Below, in pieces: positions 34,705 through 43,649 of a stretch of DNA of 64,000 bases (positions within the stretch are counted from its first letter, which is position 1; each line of letters starts with the position of its first letter). This stretch comes from Pseudomonas sp. B21-056 (GTDB lineage: Bacteria; Pseudomonadota; Gammaproteobacteria; Pseudomonadales; Pseudomonadaceae): assembly GCF_026016325.1 (NCBI RefSeq), contig NZ_CP087203.1:4588001-4652000 (forward strand). The letters run 5' to 3'. Under the pieces are notes generated by a model. The model was not told where the DNA came from and did not search any database. It worked only from the letters and a program-made list of their open reading frames with translations. The position numbers and the translations under genes were made by a program.

Positions 34705-34801
34705 CGGGTTGTATCGGCCTGCATTCGCTACCCCGGCAAACCTTGCGACAACCGCTTCGAAGGGCTATCAACAAAGCTTCATTTCATCTTGAGTACCCAC
34801 C

Positions 34802-35809
34802 ATGACTGCCCAGACCAATCGCCAGTTCCTGCTCGCCAAACGCCCGGTGGGCGCCGCGAACCGCGAAACCTTCACTTATCAGCAAGTACCGGTCGGCGAG
34901 CCGGCGGCCGGTCAGATCCTGGTCAAGAACGAGTACCTGTCCCTGGACCCGGCCATGCGCGGCTGGATGAACGAGGGCAAGTCCTATATCCCGCCGGTGG
35001 GCCTCGGTGAAGTGATGCGTGCGTTGGGTGTGGGCCAGGTGATTGCCTCGAACAACCCGGGGTTTGCAGTTGGGGACTACGTCAACGGCGCGCTGGGCGT
35101 GCAGGATTATTTCCTCGGCGAGCCAAGAGGTTTCTACAAGGTCGATCCGAAACTGGCGCCGCTGCCGCGTTATCTGTCCGCCTTGGGCATGACCGGCATG
35201 ACCGCTTACTTTGCCCTGCTGGACGTCGGCGCCCCCAAGGCCGGTGAAACCGTGGTGCTGTCGGGCGCCGCCGGGGCCGTGGGCAGCATCGCCGGGCAGA
35301 TTGCCAAGATCAAAGGCTGTCGCGTGGTGGGCATCGCCGGTGGGGCCGACAAATGCAAGTTCCTGATCGAAGAATTGGGCTTCGACGGCGCCATCGACTA
35401 CAAGAGCGAAGACGTCCAGGCCGGCCTCAAGCGCGAATGCCCCAAAGGGGTGGATGTGTATTTCGACAACGTCGGCGGCGATATCCTGGATGCCGTGCTC
35501 AGCCGCTTGAACCTCAAGGCCCGCGTGGTGATTTGCGGCGCCATCAGCCAGTACAACAACAACAAGGAAGCGGTGAAGGGGCCGGCCAACTACCTGTCGC
35601 TGCTGGTGAACCGGGCGCGCATGGAAGGCTTCGTGGTCATGGACTACGCCTCGCAGTTCGCCGCCGCTGGCCAGGAAATGGCCGGCTGGATGGCCAAGGG
35701 GCAGCTCAAGAGCAAGGAAGACATTGTCGAAGGGCTGGAGACATTTCCCGAGACGCTGACCAAATTGTTCAGCGGCGAAAACTTCGGGAAACTCGTGCTC
35801 AAGGTCTGA
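34802..35809 (+). CDS. NADP-dependent oxidoreductase, CurA/leukotriene B4 dehydrogenase-like MDR
   Basis: A 335-residue zinc-independent medium-chain reductase. The N-terminal catalytic half contains NEYLSLDPAMRGWM. The cofactor domain starts at GMTGMTAYFALLDVG with the glycine motif SGAAGAVGSIAGQ, then GIAGGADKCKFL, and ends FGKLVLKV. Relatives reduce alpha,beta-unsaturated ketones such as curcumin or 15-oxo-prostaglandins. There is no metal-binding cysteine cluster. The start has a short A-rich leader and no ideal ribosome site. Confidence 0.93.
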   Translation: MTAQTNRQFLLAKRPVGAANRETFTYQQVPVGEPAAGQILVKNEYLSLDPAMRGWMNEGKSYIPPVGLGEVMRALGVGQVIASNNPGFAVGDYVNGALGVQDYFLGEPRGFYKVDPKLAPLPRYLSALGMTGMTAYFALLDVGAPKAGETVVLSGAAGAVGSIAGQIAKIKGCRVVGIAGGADKCKFLIEELGFDGAIDYKSEDVQAGLKRECPKGVDVYFDNVGGDILDAVLSRLNLKARVVICGAISQYNNNKEAVKGPANYLSLLVNRARMEGFVVMDYASQFAAAGQEMAGWMAKGQLKSKEDIVEGLETFPETLTKLFSGENFGKLVLKV

Positions 35810-35829
35810 CCGGTCACGATCCAAAAAAC

Positions 35830-35919
35830 TGTGGGAGCGAGCCTGCTCGCGATAGCGGTCTGTCAGTTGACAGGGATGTCGACTGACACGGCCTCATCGC
35901 GAGCAGGCTCGCTCCCACA
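35830..35919. repeat. REP pair (REPIN), GTGGGAGCGAGCCTGCTCGCGA class
   Basis: Inverted REP cores are separated by about 40 bases, between the convergent CurA-like gene and pyrF. Confidence 0.9.
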
Positions 35920-35937
35920 TTGGTGTTCAGTGCGGGA

Positions 35938-36636
35938 TCAGGCCAGTTCGGCCACAACCGCCGCCAGCGCCTTGGCCGGATCCGCCGCCTGGCTGATCGG
36001 ACGCCCGATCACCAGGTAATCGGAACCGGCGTCCAGTGCCTGGCGTGGGGTCAGGATACGGCGTTGATCGTCCTGGGCACTGCCCGCCGGACGAATCCCC
36101 GGGGTCACCAACTGCAGCGACGGGTGCGCCGCTTTCAGGGCACTGGCTTCCAGGGCCGAGCAGACCAGACCATCCATACCGGCCTTCTCGGCCAGCGCTG
36201 CCAGGCGCAACACCTGCTCCTGAGGCTCGATGTCCAGGCCGATCCCCGCCAGGTCCTCACGCTCCATGCTGGTCAACACGGTCACGCCGATCAGCAATGG
36301 TTTCGGGCCGCTGCGCTGATCCAGCACGTCACGGCAGGCCGCCATCATGCGCAGGCCGCCGGAGCAGTGCACATTGACCATCCACACGCCCATCTCCGCG
36401 GCAGCCTTGACGGCCATGGCGGTGGTGTTGGGGATATCGTGGAATTTCAGGTCGAGGAACACTTCGAAGCCCTTGTCGCGCAGGGTGCCGACGATCTCCG
36501 ATGCGCAACTGGTGAACAGTTCCTTGCCGACTTTGACCCGGCAGAGCTTGGGGTCCAACTGGTCGGCCAGCTTCAGGGCGGCGTCACGGGTAGGGAAATC
36601 CAGGGCGACGATGATAGGCGTCTGGCAGGCGGACAT
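35938..36636 (-). CDS. pyrF: Orotidine 5'-phosphate decarboxylase
   Basis: A 232-residue enzyme of normal length that makes UMP in pyrimidine synthesis. [12 protein letters not shown] contains the first substrate-binding aspartate, KVGKELF the lysine of strand 2, and [10 protein letters not shown] the catalytic Asp-Lys-Asp signature. TPGIRP and the phosphate-gripping VIGRPISQA are near the C-terminus. The ATG at 36636 gives [13 protein letters not shown]; twelve further codons are open upstream. It stands alone. Confidence 0.96.
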   Translation of the reverse strand: MSACQTPIIVALDFPTRDAALKLADQLDPKLCRVKVGKELFTSCASEIVGTLRDKGFEVFLDLKFHDIPNTTAMAVKAAAEMGVWMVNVHCSGGLRMMAACRDVLDQRSGPKPLLIGVTVLTSMEREDLAGIGLDIEPQEQVLRLAALAEKAGMDGLVCSALEASALKAAHPSLQLVTPGIRPAGSAQDDQRRILTPRQALDAGSDYLVIGRPISQAADPAKALAAVVAELA

Positions 36637-36908
36637 GAGCGGGCTCTCAGGCAAGTCGAAATCGGCGCGCATTGTAGCGGAACCAGCGCCCGTGCGGGAC
36701 CCGATGATCGGTAAATCATCATGGCGCCCCGCTCAGCATGGACAATAGTGGCCTTTGTGTCCAAGCCGATACATTCAGGACATGCGGGCAACACGCCAGT
36801 CCGTTACCGTCCCGCGCCGCACCCGTCCCTATAGCGCTTCACGTGCCTGGGCCCGAAGCCTATGCTGAAGCCACAACCTCGCCGCCATCTTTGCGGTTGG
36901 CAGCCTAA

Positions 36909-37685
36909 ATGGCAGATGATGCATCCATGCAGAACACCCCCGTTGCGAATTCTGGCGATCAAAAAGCGTCAGGCGATGACAAGCGCTGGAGCATTCGCGC
37001 ACTGATCGTCGATGACGATGTGCCGATCCGCGAGCTGCTGATCGATTACCTGGCCCGTTTCAACATTCGCGCCAGCGGCGTGACTGATGGCGCGACCATG
37101 CGCCAGGCCATGCAGGCCGATCATTTCGACGTGGTCGTGCTCGACCTGATGCTGCCGGGCGAAGACGGCTTGCAGTTGTGTCGCTGGTTGCGCGCCGAAT
37201 CGGATATTCCGATCCTGATGCTCACCGCTCGCTGCGAACCCACCGACCGCATCATCGGCCTGGAATTGGGTGCCGACGATTACATGGCCAAGCCTTTCGA
37301 ACCCAGGGAGCTGGTGGCGCGGATCCAGACGATCCTGCGCCGGGTGCGCGACGACCGCACCGAGCAGCGCGCCAACATCCGTTTCGATAACTGGCGGCTC
37401 AACAGCGTTCTGCGCCAATTGATCTCCGCCGACGGGTTGGTGGTGCCATTGTCCAATGCCGAATTCCGACTGTTGTGGGTGTTCATCGAGCGACCGCGTC
37501 GGGTGCTCAGTCGCGAACAGTTGCTGGACGCCGCCCGTGGACGCTCCATCGAGGCGTTCGACCGCAGCATCGACCTGCTGGTCTCGCGCCTGCGCCAGAA
37601 ACTCGGTGACGACCCCAAGGCCCCGCAGTTGATCAAGACCGTGCGCGGTGAAGGCTACCTGTTCGACGCGCGGGACATCGGCTGA
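36909..37685 (+). CDS. OmpR-family response regulator
   Basis: A 258-residue regulator with an unusual 28-residue hydrophilic N-terminal extension before the receiver. D79 in VVVLDLMLPGEDG is the phosphorylation site, T106 and K128 complete the switch, and a C-terminal winged helix of OmpR type follows (SNAEFRLLWVFIERPRRVLSREQLLDAARG). No good ribosome site marks the first ATG; an internal ATG six codons later is possible. The stop shares one base with the kinase start, so the pair is translationally coupled. Confidence 0.93.
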   Translation: MADDASMQNTPVANSGDQKASGDDKRWSIRALIVDDDVPIRELLIDYLARFNIRASGVTDGATMRQAMQADHFDVVVLDLMLPGEDGLQLCRWLRAESDIPILMLTARCEPTDRIIGLELGADDYMAKPFEPRELVARIQTILRRVRDDRTEQRANIRFDNWRLNSVLRQLISADGLVVPLSNAEFRLLWVFIERPRRVLSREQLLDAARGRSIEAFDRSIDLLVSRLRQKLGDDPKAPQLIKTVRGEGYLFDARDIG

Positions 37686-38731
37686 TGCGATTGCGCCTCG
37701 ACTCCCTGTTCGGTCGCCTGTTCGGCGTGCTGTTGCTGGCGATCGTCCTGGCGCATCTGTTGGCCTTTGCCTGGTTCATCCAATACGACCAGCCGCCACC
37801 TCCCGGCCCACCCCCGGAGTTTTCCCGGCAAGGTGACGGGCCACCGCCATTCCCTCCCCCACCCGATCATCGTCCCCGCCCCTGGTTCGGTGGCCCGGTG
37901 GTACCGCTGACGTTCCAGTTCGTCTGCCTGATCATCGCGGCCTGGTATGGCGCCAAGCTCCTGACCCGGCCAATCCAGCGCCTGAGCAATGCAGCCGAAC
38001 GCCTGAGCGAGGACCTCGACAGCCCACCGCTGGACGAAACCGGCCCGCGGGAGGCCCGGCAGGCAGCCCATACGTTCAACCTGATGCAAAAGCGCATTCG
38101 TGAACAGGTCCAGCAGCGCTCACGCATGCTCGGGGCGGTGTCCCACGATCTGCGCACCCCGTTGTCACGGCTGAAGCTGCGCCTGGAAAAGATCGACGAC
38201 ATCAAGCTGCAAGACCAGATGCGCCAGGACCTGGACGACATGATCGGCATGCTCGACGCGACCCTCTCCTACCTGCACGAACAGCGCACCAGCGAAGCGC
38301 TGCAGTGGATGGACGTGCAGGCCCTGGTGGAGTCCCTGAGCGAAAACGCCCAGGACCAGGGTGCCGACGTACAGGCCAGCGGCTTCTGCGCGCCCCTGCA
38401 GGTGCAACCGATGGCGCTGCGCTCGTGCATCAACAACCTCATGGACAATGCCTTGCGCTACGCCGGGCATGCATCGATTGCCCTGGAGGATCAGGGCTTC
38501 CAGGTGTTGATCCGGGTCATCGACCATGGCCCCGGTATCGCCGAGGACCAACGCGAAGCAGTGTTCGAACCTTTCTACCGCCTGGAAGGCTCGCGCAACC
38601 GCAACTCCGGCGGCGTCGGCCTGGGCATGACCATCGCCCGGGAAGCCGCCGAGCGCCTGGGTGGGCAATTGAATCTGGAAGAAACCCCGGGCGGCGGCTT
38701 GACCGCGGTCATCCGATTGCCTCGCACCTGA
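37685..38731 (+). CDS. Sensor histidine kinase with proline-rich periplasmic loop
   Basis: A 348-residue kinase. TM1 is at residues 9-33. The short periplasmic loop (34-74) has sixteen prolines between residues 37 and 66 plus His and Arg residues (DHRPRPW). TM2 is at 75-93, then HAMP and the dimerisation domain with H154 in AVSHDLRTPLSRL. The ATPase domain shows NNLMDNALRYA, DHGPGIAED and GGVGLGMTI. The loop is too small for a folded sensor domain, so it may detect metal, cation or envelope stress directly. The partner is the overlapping OmpR-type regulator. Confidence 0.93.
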   Translation: MRLRLDSLFGRLFGVLLLAIVLAHLLAFAWFIQYDQPPPPGPPPEFSRQGDGPPPFPPPPDHRPRPWFGGPVVPLTFQFVCLIIAAWYGAKLLTRPIQRLSNAAERLSEDLDSPPLDETGPREARQAAHTFNLMQKRIREQVQQRSRMLGAVSHDLRTPLSRLKLRLEKIDDIKLQDQMRQDLDDMIGMLDATLSYLHEQRTSEALQWMDVQALVESLSENAQDQGADVQASGFCAPLQVQPMALRSCINNLMDNALRYAGHASIALEDQGFQVLIRVIDHGPGIAEDQREAVFEPFYRLEGSRNRNSGGVGLGMTIAREAAERLGGQLNLEETPGGGLTAVIRLPRT

Positions 38732-38776
38732 GCCCCTGTGTGCCACCTCCCACAGGGGATCCGGATGAACCAGAGT

Positions 38777-38798
38777 TTTGTACACCCCCCGGTACAAA
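38777..38798. promoter_or_regulatory. Inverted repeat TTTGTAC-N8-GTACAAA upstream of the EF-hand gene
   Basis: Perfect seven-base arms with an eight-base spacer lie about 85 bases before the coding start. There is no T-run after it. An operator is the simplest reading. A GC-rich stem (CCCCTGTG / CACAGGGG, 38733-38758) just after the kinase stop could act as a weak transcription barrier. Confidence 0.4.
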
Positions 38799-38881
38799 CC
38801 CCACATACCCACGACAACTGCCCCGCCGAGGCTGCATAAGCCGGTGCACCCACCGGCTATTTCACCCCAAGGAGAGCGCCC

Positions 38882-39613
38882 ATGATCGGCAGCGTCAGCA
38901 GTAGCAGCTACTCGACGTACACCAGCATCAACAGTACCGCGACCAACAGTGCCCGCAGCCAACAGTTCCAGAAGGAACTGTTGAGCAAGCTCGACAGCAA
39001 TGGCAATGGCTCGGTCGACCAGGATGAACTGAGCACGGCCCTGTCGCAGAAAAGCGACGACGGCATCCTGGTCAGCCTGAGCAAAAATTTCAGTGACCTG
39101 GACAGTGACAGCAGCGGTGACCTGAGCAGCGATGAAATGGCCGCAATGGCCCCGCCGCCACCGCCGCCCGGTGACCAGCCGCCGAACACCGAACTGGCCG
39201 ATGCGCTGCTCAGCGCCCTGGACTCCGACGGTGACGGCTCGGTCAGCAGCGACGAGTTGAGCAGCGGCCTGTCCAGCGCCGGCAGCAGTGCCGACAGCAC
39301 CCAAGTGTTCTCGGCCCTGGACAAGAATGAGGACGGCACCGTCAGCCTCGACGAACTCGCCGCCAGCCTCGCACCACCACCACCGCCGCCGCCACAACAG
39401 GCTTCCAATGAGGAACTGTTCAGCCAGCTCGACACCGACGGCGACGACAGCGTCACCGCCAGCGAACTGACCAGCGCCTTGCAGTCCAGCGACAGTTCCA
39501 CCACTCAATCCAGCGTCAGCGAAGCACTGAACAGGATGATCGCCAATCTCAGTCGGCAGTATTCGCTGGATGACGTGGCGAGCGTGGGGAAACATCTGAA
39601 CGTGGCGACCTGA
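38882..39613 (+). CDS. XopAW-like EF-hand calcium-binding protein
   Basis: A 243-residue, Ser- and Asp-rich acidic protein without a signal peptide. It has five EF-hand loops: residues 38-49, 74-85, 114-125, 147-158 and 184-195. The first four keep the glycine at loop position 6; the fifth has Asp there. Two polyproline linkers (91-96 and 165-171) split it into an EF pair, an EF pair and a single. It resembles proteins named after the Xanthomonas effector XopAW, but no type III genes are in this window, so secretion is unproven. AAGGAGAG precedes the ATG. Confidence 0.85.
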   Translation: MIGSVSSSSYSTYTSINSTATNSARSQQFQKELLSKLDSNGNGSVDQDELSTALSQKSDDGILVSLSKNFSDLDSDSSGDLSSDEMAAMAPPPPPPGDQPPNTELADALLSALDSDGDGSVSSDELSSGLSSAGSSADSTQVFSALDKNEDGTVSLDELAASLAPPPPPPPQQASNEELFSQLDTDGDDSVTASELTSALQSSDSSTTQSSVSEALNRMIANLSRQYSLDDVASVGKHLNVAT

Positions 39614-39666
39614 TGCCCTGAGAGCCTGGCCCCACAAACGCCAGGCTCATTGATCAGGATCACACT

Positions 39667-39799
39667 TGTGGCGAGGGGATTTATCCCCGCTGGGCTGCGT
39701 AGCAGCCCCAAACTGCCTGCATAGAAGTAATCTGAATACCCAGGCGCCAGCTTTTTAGGGCTGCTGCGCAGCCCAACGGGGATAAATCCCCTCGCCACA
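39667..39799. repeat. REP pair, GTGGCGAGGGGATTTATCCCC class
   Basis: The ends TGTGGCGAGGGGATTTATCC and its reverse complement enclose a second inverted pair (GGGCTGCGTAGCAGCCC / GGGCTGCTGCGCAGCCC). Related copies lie at 43650, 53503 and 62567. It is located between convergent genes. Confidence 0.9.
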
Positions 39800-39855
39800 G
39801 ATAAGTCCCTCCACCACAAATAAATCTTTCACCACAGTTAATCACCCATACCGAA

Positions 39856-40893
39856 TCACCGCGCCTGGCTCTTGCTCCAATCCGTCAACAGGCTGTACGC
39901 CACCGCCAGCAGCGTGGGGCCGATGAACAGGCCGATGAAACCGAACGCGATCAACCCGCCGAACACCCCCAGCAACACGATGACCAATGGCAGGTTTCCA
40001 CCCCGGCTGATCAGGTAGGGTTTGAGCACGTTGTCCACGCCGCTGATGATGAACGTGCCCCAGATGCCGAGGAACACCGCCATCCCGTAATCGCCCTTCC
40101 ACACCAGCCAGGCCGTGGCGGGGATCCAGACCAGCGGCGGCCCCATGGGAATCAGGCTGAGCAGGAAGGTGGCGATACCCAGCACCAGCGCACCCGGCAC
40201 CCCGGCGATCAGGAAACCGATCAGCGCCAGCAAGGCCTGGGCGGCGGCGGTGCCGATCACGCCGTTGACCACCCGTTGCACCGTACCGGCCACCAGTTCG
40301 ATGTAGTAACCGGCACGGTCGCCGATCAGACGCTCGAGCAGCCCATGGACAAAGGTCGCCAGGCGCGGGCCGTCGCGATAGAAAAAGAACACGAACACGA
40401 TGCTCAGGGTCAGCTCGAGCATGCCGCCGCCAATCTGCTTGCTGCGGGCCAGCAGCCAGTTGCCGACCTGCCCCAGGTACGGCTTGATGGACACCATCAT
40501 CGCCGCCCCCTGCTGGTCGATGCTGTTCCAGATCGCTACCAGCCGCCCACCCACCAGCGGCAAGCCACCCAGCCAGGCCGGGGCGTCGGGCAGGCCATCG
40601 ACCTGCACGTCCCGGATGAATGCCGTGGCATCGCGTACATGGTCAGCGAGGTTGAGCCCCAGCCACACCAAAGGTACCGCCACCAACAGCATCCAGCCCA
40701 CCGTCAGCACCGCCGCCGCGAGGGATTCGCGGCCATTGACCCAGCGGGTCAGCAGGCGCATCAAAGGCCAACTGGCAAAGGCCAGCACCGCGCCCCAGAA
40801 CAGCGCCGACCAGAACGGCGCCATGACCCATAGGCTGGCACCGAACAACACCAGGAGCAGGATCTGCACCAACAGCCGATCGTTATTGAGCAT
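39856..40893 (-). CDS. AI-2E/PerM family membrane transporter (YdiK-like)
   Basis: A 345-residue protein with about seven to eight transmembrane segments. Two lie at the N-terminus, followed by a soluble region (residues 75-150), then the conserved C-terminal core with FFFYRDGPRLATF, LIPMGPPLVWIPA, GVDNVLKPYLISRGGNLPLVIVLLGVFGGL and FIGLFIGPTLLAV. Family members export varied small molecules or sodium; the substrate cannot be read from sequence. It stands alone, with the stop near a REP pair. Confidence 0.92.
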   Translation of the reverse strand: MLNNDRLLVQILLLVLFGASLWVMAPFWSALFWGAVLAFASWPLMRLLTRWVNGRESLAAAVLTVGWMLLVAVPLVWLGLNLADHVRDATAFIRDVQVDGLPDAPAWLGGLPLVGGRLVAIWNSIDQQGAAMMVSIKPYLGQVGNWLLARSKQIGGGMLELTLSIVFVFFFYRDGPRLATFVHGLLERLIGDRAGYYIELVAGTVQRVVNGVIGTAAAQALLALIGFLIAGVPGALVLGIATFLLSLIPMGPPLVWIPATAWLVWKGDYGMAVFLGIWGTFIISGVDNVLKPYLISRGGNLPLVIVLLGVFGGLIAFGFIGLFIGPTLLAVAYSLLTDWSKSQAR

Positions 40894-40955
40894 GAAAAGT
40901 CTCGAAGAATGAACAGGACCCGGGCAGCGGCGCGACCTCCGCCGCCCGGCACAGC

Positions 40956-41774
40956 TTAGCGCAGCAACTCAAGATGAAGGCCCGTCGTATTGCCGCCGGA
41001 CGCCTCCATCCGCGCCTCACGGACACCCTGCTCCGCCAGTGCCTGGCGCCAGGCCTCGGCCTTGGGACCGGCGAGGCTGACCCGCAGGCCGGTGTCCAGG
41101 TTCAGCGCCCGGGCCAGCAGGCGCAGCCAGGTTTCGTCCGGCTCGCCGACAAGACGGGGCAAATCCAGCACGCCGGTGTCCTTGAGCTGGCGCAGCAGCG
41201 TGGCGGAAGTCGGCAGCAAGTCGCCCAAGGGAGCGCTCGCCTCGAACTGCTCGACATGCAGGTAGACCTTGCGATTGCCCCGGGTGATGCCATACAGCGC
41301 AATCAACGTGTTGTCCGCCGGCGGCGCCAGGCGCAGCAGCAGATAGGCCTGACCGTTGTCGGCGCCGTAGAGCTTGGCGTTGCCGAACACTTCGTTGGCC
41401 CAGAGACTGCTTTCGCCACAATCGCGGGCCTGGCACCAGTACAACAGCTCGGCACCTTGCTGCTGCAAGGCTTCGCGAGCGGCGGTAAAGGCCTGGGTGG
41501 CGGAATGTTCCGGTGGCAGCTCATAGGTCACCGAGGTGACGGCGCCACGGCCATCGACCTGGCCGTCGAAACGCAACTGACCGCTGATCTTGCGAATCGA
41601 GCCCAGGGGATAGATGCGCTCCACGTCGCTGGATTGCCGGTAATCGACAATCTGCGCGTCGGGCAGGCGCGGCACGCGCTCCAGGTCCCGGCTGCCGGGT
41701 ACATCAGCGGCGAATGACGCCGGGCTGATGCAGGCCAGCACCCACCAGGCGAGTGAATGAACGAATGATTTCAT
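40956..41774 (-). CDS. DUF4892 family exported protein
   Basis: A 272-residue protein with a signal peptide ending ISPASFAA near residue 22, then a region starting DVPGSRDLERVPRLPDAQIVDYRQ, the N-terminal mark of DUF4892. A cysteine pair (YWCQARDCGES) could form a disulfide. The function is unknown; it should be periplasmic or outer-membrane associated. The ATG at 41774 overlaps by four bases the stop of a 27-codon ORF that has a much better ribosome binding site, so it may depend on translational coupling. Confidence 0.85.
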   Translation of the reverse strand: MKSFVHSLAWWVLACISPASFAADVPGSRDLERVPRLPDAQIVDYRQSSDVERIYPLGSIRKISGQLRFDGQVDGRGAVTSVTYELPPEHSATQAFTAAREALQQQGAELLYWCQARDCGESSLWANEVFGNAKLYGADNGQAYLLLRLAPPADNTLIALYGITRGNRKVYLHVEQFEASAPLGDLLPTSATLLRQLKDTGVLDLPRLVGEPDETWLRLLARALNLDTGLRVSLAGPKAEAWRQALAEQGVREARMEASGGNTTGLHLELLR

Positions 41775-41854
41775 CGGATCGACTTGGCCTGGCGCCCGTG
41801 GACGAAACCGGCGTCGTCCCTGCGCCACAAGGCGGGTAAACAGAGCTCTGTCAT
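41771..41854 (-). CDS. Candidate 27-residue ORF translationally coupled to the DUF4892 gene
   Basis: It encodes MTELCLPALWRRDDAGFVHG followed by RQAKSIR. AAAGGGAG sits eight bases before the ATG, the best ribosome binding site in this area. Its TGA overlaps the DUF4892 ATG in an ATGA. The product is basic, has one cysteine and no membrane helix. It is either a real small protein or a leader whose translation opens the DUF4892 start. Conservation is unknown to me. Confidence 0.5.
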   Translation of the reverse strand: MTELCLPALWRRDDAGFVHGRQAKSIR

Positions 41855-41903
41855 GGTGGTCTCCCTTTCAACCCGCCCAGCCTCGACAGTTGCCCGACGC
41901 AAG

Positions 41904-42755
41904 TCAAGAAGTGCTGAAGAACCGATTGAAACAGTCTGCTACAAGCACGGCACCGGCCTCGTCGTTCAAGTGCAAATGATGGCCGCCGGGCAATTGTTCA
42001 TGACTGAAGGGTAGACGCTCCAGCAATTCGGCGTGTCGGGCCAGCATGCCCTCGGCCGCCACGATCAGATGGGTGGGACAACCGAGCCGTGCCACGAAGG
42101 CCATGGCCTGTTCGTCGGTCAGGCGCAGCGGCGATGGCAAGGTCAGGCGGTTGTCGGTGCGCCAGGTGTAGCCTCCCGGCACCGGCATCAGGCCGCGCTG
42201 GGCGAGCAGCTCGGCGGCCTCGCGGCTGACCGCCACCAGCCCTTTCATGCGGGCTTCGATGGCCCGGTCGAGGGTTTTGTAGACCGGTTTGGTTTTTTTC
42301 TGCAGATCGAGCTGCGCCTGCAGGGCCATGCCCATGCGTTCGGCCGCGTTGTCGCCCTGGGCGGTCGGCGGAATGATGCCATCGATCAGCCCCAGGTGCG
42401 TTACCCGCTCTGGCAAGGACCCAGCCAATACCAGCGAGACGATGGCGCCCAGGGAATGCCCCAACAGGGCGAAACGCTGCAGGCCCAGTTGTTCGGCGAC
42501 CTGCAGCACATCATGGGCATAGTCCCACAGGGCGTAGCCGGCACCGGGCGGCCGATGCCCCGAATGGCCATGACCGGCCATGTCCAGGGCAATGATCCGC
42601 AAGCCCTCGAGCCGGGGGGCCAGGCGGGCGAAACTGTTGGCGTTGTCCAACCAGCCATGCAAGGCGATCACCGGTCGGCCATCTTCCGGTCCGAACAGGT
42701 GGGCCGCCAGCTCGATGTGGGGCAGGCTCAGGCGAACTTCTTCGACGCCGCTCAT
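41904..42755 (-). CDS. Alpha/beta hydrolase
   Basis: A 283-residue hydrolase with the oxyanion motif LHGWLDNANSF near residue 33, DMAGHGHSGHRP, the nucleophile elbow GHSLGA (Ser near residue 100), and a C-terminal GGHHLHLN supplying the histidine. The substrate is unknown. It starts four bases inside the end of another alpha/beta hydrolase gene, so the two are coupled. Both lie on the minus strand downstream of the thioesterase. Confidence 0.92.
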   Translation of the reverse strand: MSGVEEVRLSLPHIELAAHLFGPEDGRPVIALHGWLDNANSFARLAPRLEGLRIIALDMAGHGHSGHRPPGAGYALWDYAHDVLQVAEQLGLQRFALLGHSLGAIVSLVLAGSLPERVTHLGLIDGIIPPTAQGDNAAERMGMALQAQLDLQKKTKPVYKTLDRAIEARMKGLVAVSREAAELLAQRGLMPVPGGYTWRTDNRLTLPSPLRLTDEQAMAFVARLGCPTHLIVAAEGMLARHAELLERLPFSHEQLPGGHHLHLNDEAGAVLVADCFNRFFSTS

Positions 42756-43546
42756 GCGCTGCGCTCCTGCCAGCGCTGAAACAGCGCCTTGAGCAGGTCG
42801 GCTGTATCCAGGGGATGCTCCAGGGGAAACATATGGCCGCCGGGCATGCTCATGGACTCGCCCTGGGGCATGCTGCCCACCGAACGGGTGTGATGACGCA
42901 TCACCACGCGACTTTGCCGACCGCGCACCACCGCCAGCGGCACCTTGAGCGTGCGGGCCCGACCGGGGCTGGTGTGCGGCACGCCGCGGTAGATGCTGAT
43001 TTCGGTGGCCGGATCGAAGCGCAATCGCAAGCGGTCACCGACTCGTTGCAAGCCATGTTGCAGGTAGGCGTCGAAGCAGTCCGGGTCGAAACCGCGAAAC
43101 AGCGTCTTGCCGGAAAAATATTCCCGGGCCGCGTCCAGGTCAGCAAACTCCTCGCGTCGGCCCAGGGTCCGGCCGGCCGGGGTCAGGCGGTCGATGAAGC
43201 CCAGGCGCTTGGCGGCCAGGATCACCCAGCGGTCAGTGCGGGTCAGGACCGGCGAATCGAGCATGACCACGCCACGGTACAACCGGGGGCAGCGCAACGC
43301 CGCGTGCAGGTGCAGTACGCCGCCCAGCGAATGGCCGACACCCCACACCGGTTCCGGCTGCTGCTCCAGGTGATGGATCAACTCGTCCACCAGGTTGTGC
43401 CAGTTATCGTCCACCGGAAAACGCGGGTCATGGCCATGCAGCTCCAGGTGCGCGACCTGATACTGCGGCGCCAGCGCAGCAAACAGCTTGCCGTAGGTGG
43501 CCGAGGGAAAACCATTGGCGTGAGTGAAAAACACCTGTTGTGACAT
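42752..43546 (-). CDS. Alpha/beta hydrolase
   Basis: A 264-residue hydrolase starting MSQQVFFTHANGFPSATY. The oxyanion region is THANGFP, the nucleophile elbow is GHSLGG (Ser near residue 73), and the histidine lies in PGGHMFPLEHP near the C-terminus. The ATG at 43546 was chosen because residues before it in the open frame are unrelated. The stop overlaps the start of the next hydrolase gene by four bases. Its relation to that neighbour is only at fold level. Confidence 0.92.
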   Translation of the reverse strand: MSQQVFFTHANGFPSATYGKLFAALAPQYQVAHLELHGHDPRFPVDDNWHNLVDELIHHLEQQPEPVWGVGHSLGGVLHLHAALRCPRLYRGVVMLDSPVLTRTDRWVILAAKRLGFIDRLTPAGRTLGRREEFADLDAAREYFSGKTLFRGFDPDCFDAYLQHGLQRVGDRLRLRFDPATEISIYRGVPHTSPGRARTLKVPLAVVRGRQSRVVMRHHTRSVGSMPQGESMSMPGGHMFPLEHPLDTADLLKALFQRWQERSA

Positions 43547-43649
43547 GACAGCCGATCCATTGGGGGAACTGGGGCTGATTGTCCGCAGAAGCCGGCGGTG
43601 CGGCAATGACCGTAACTGACAGGAATGGTGACAGTCTGGGTTGGGCTAT

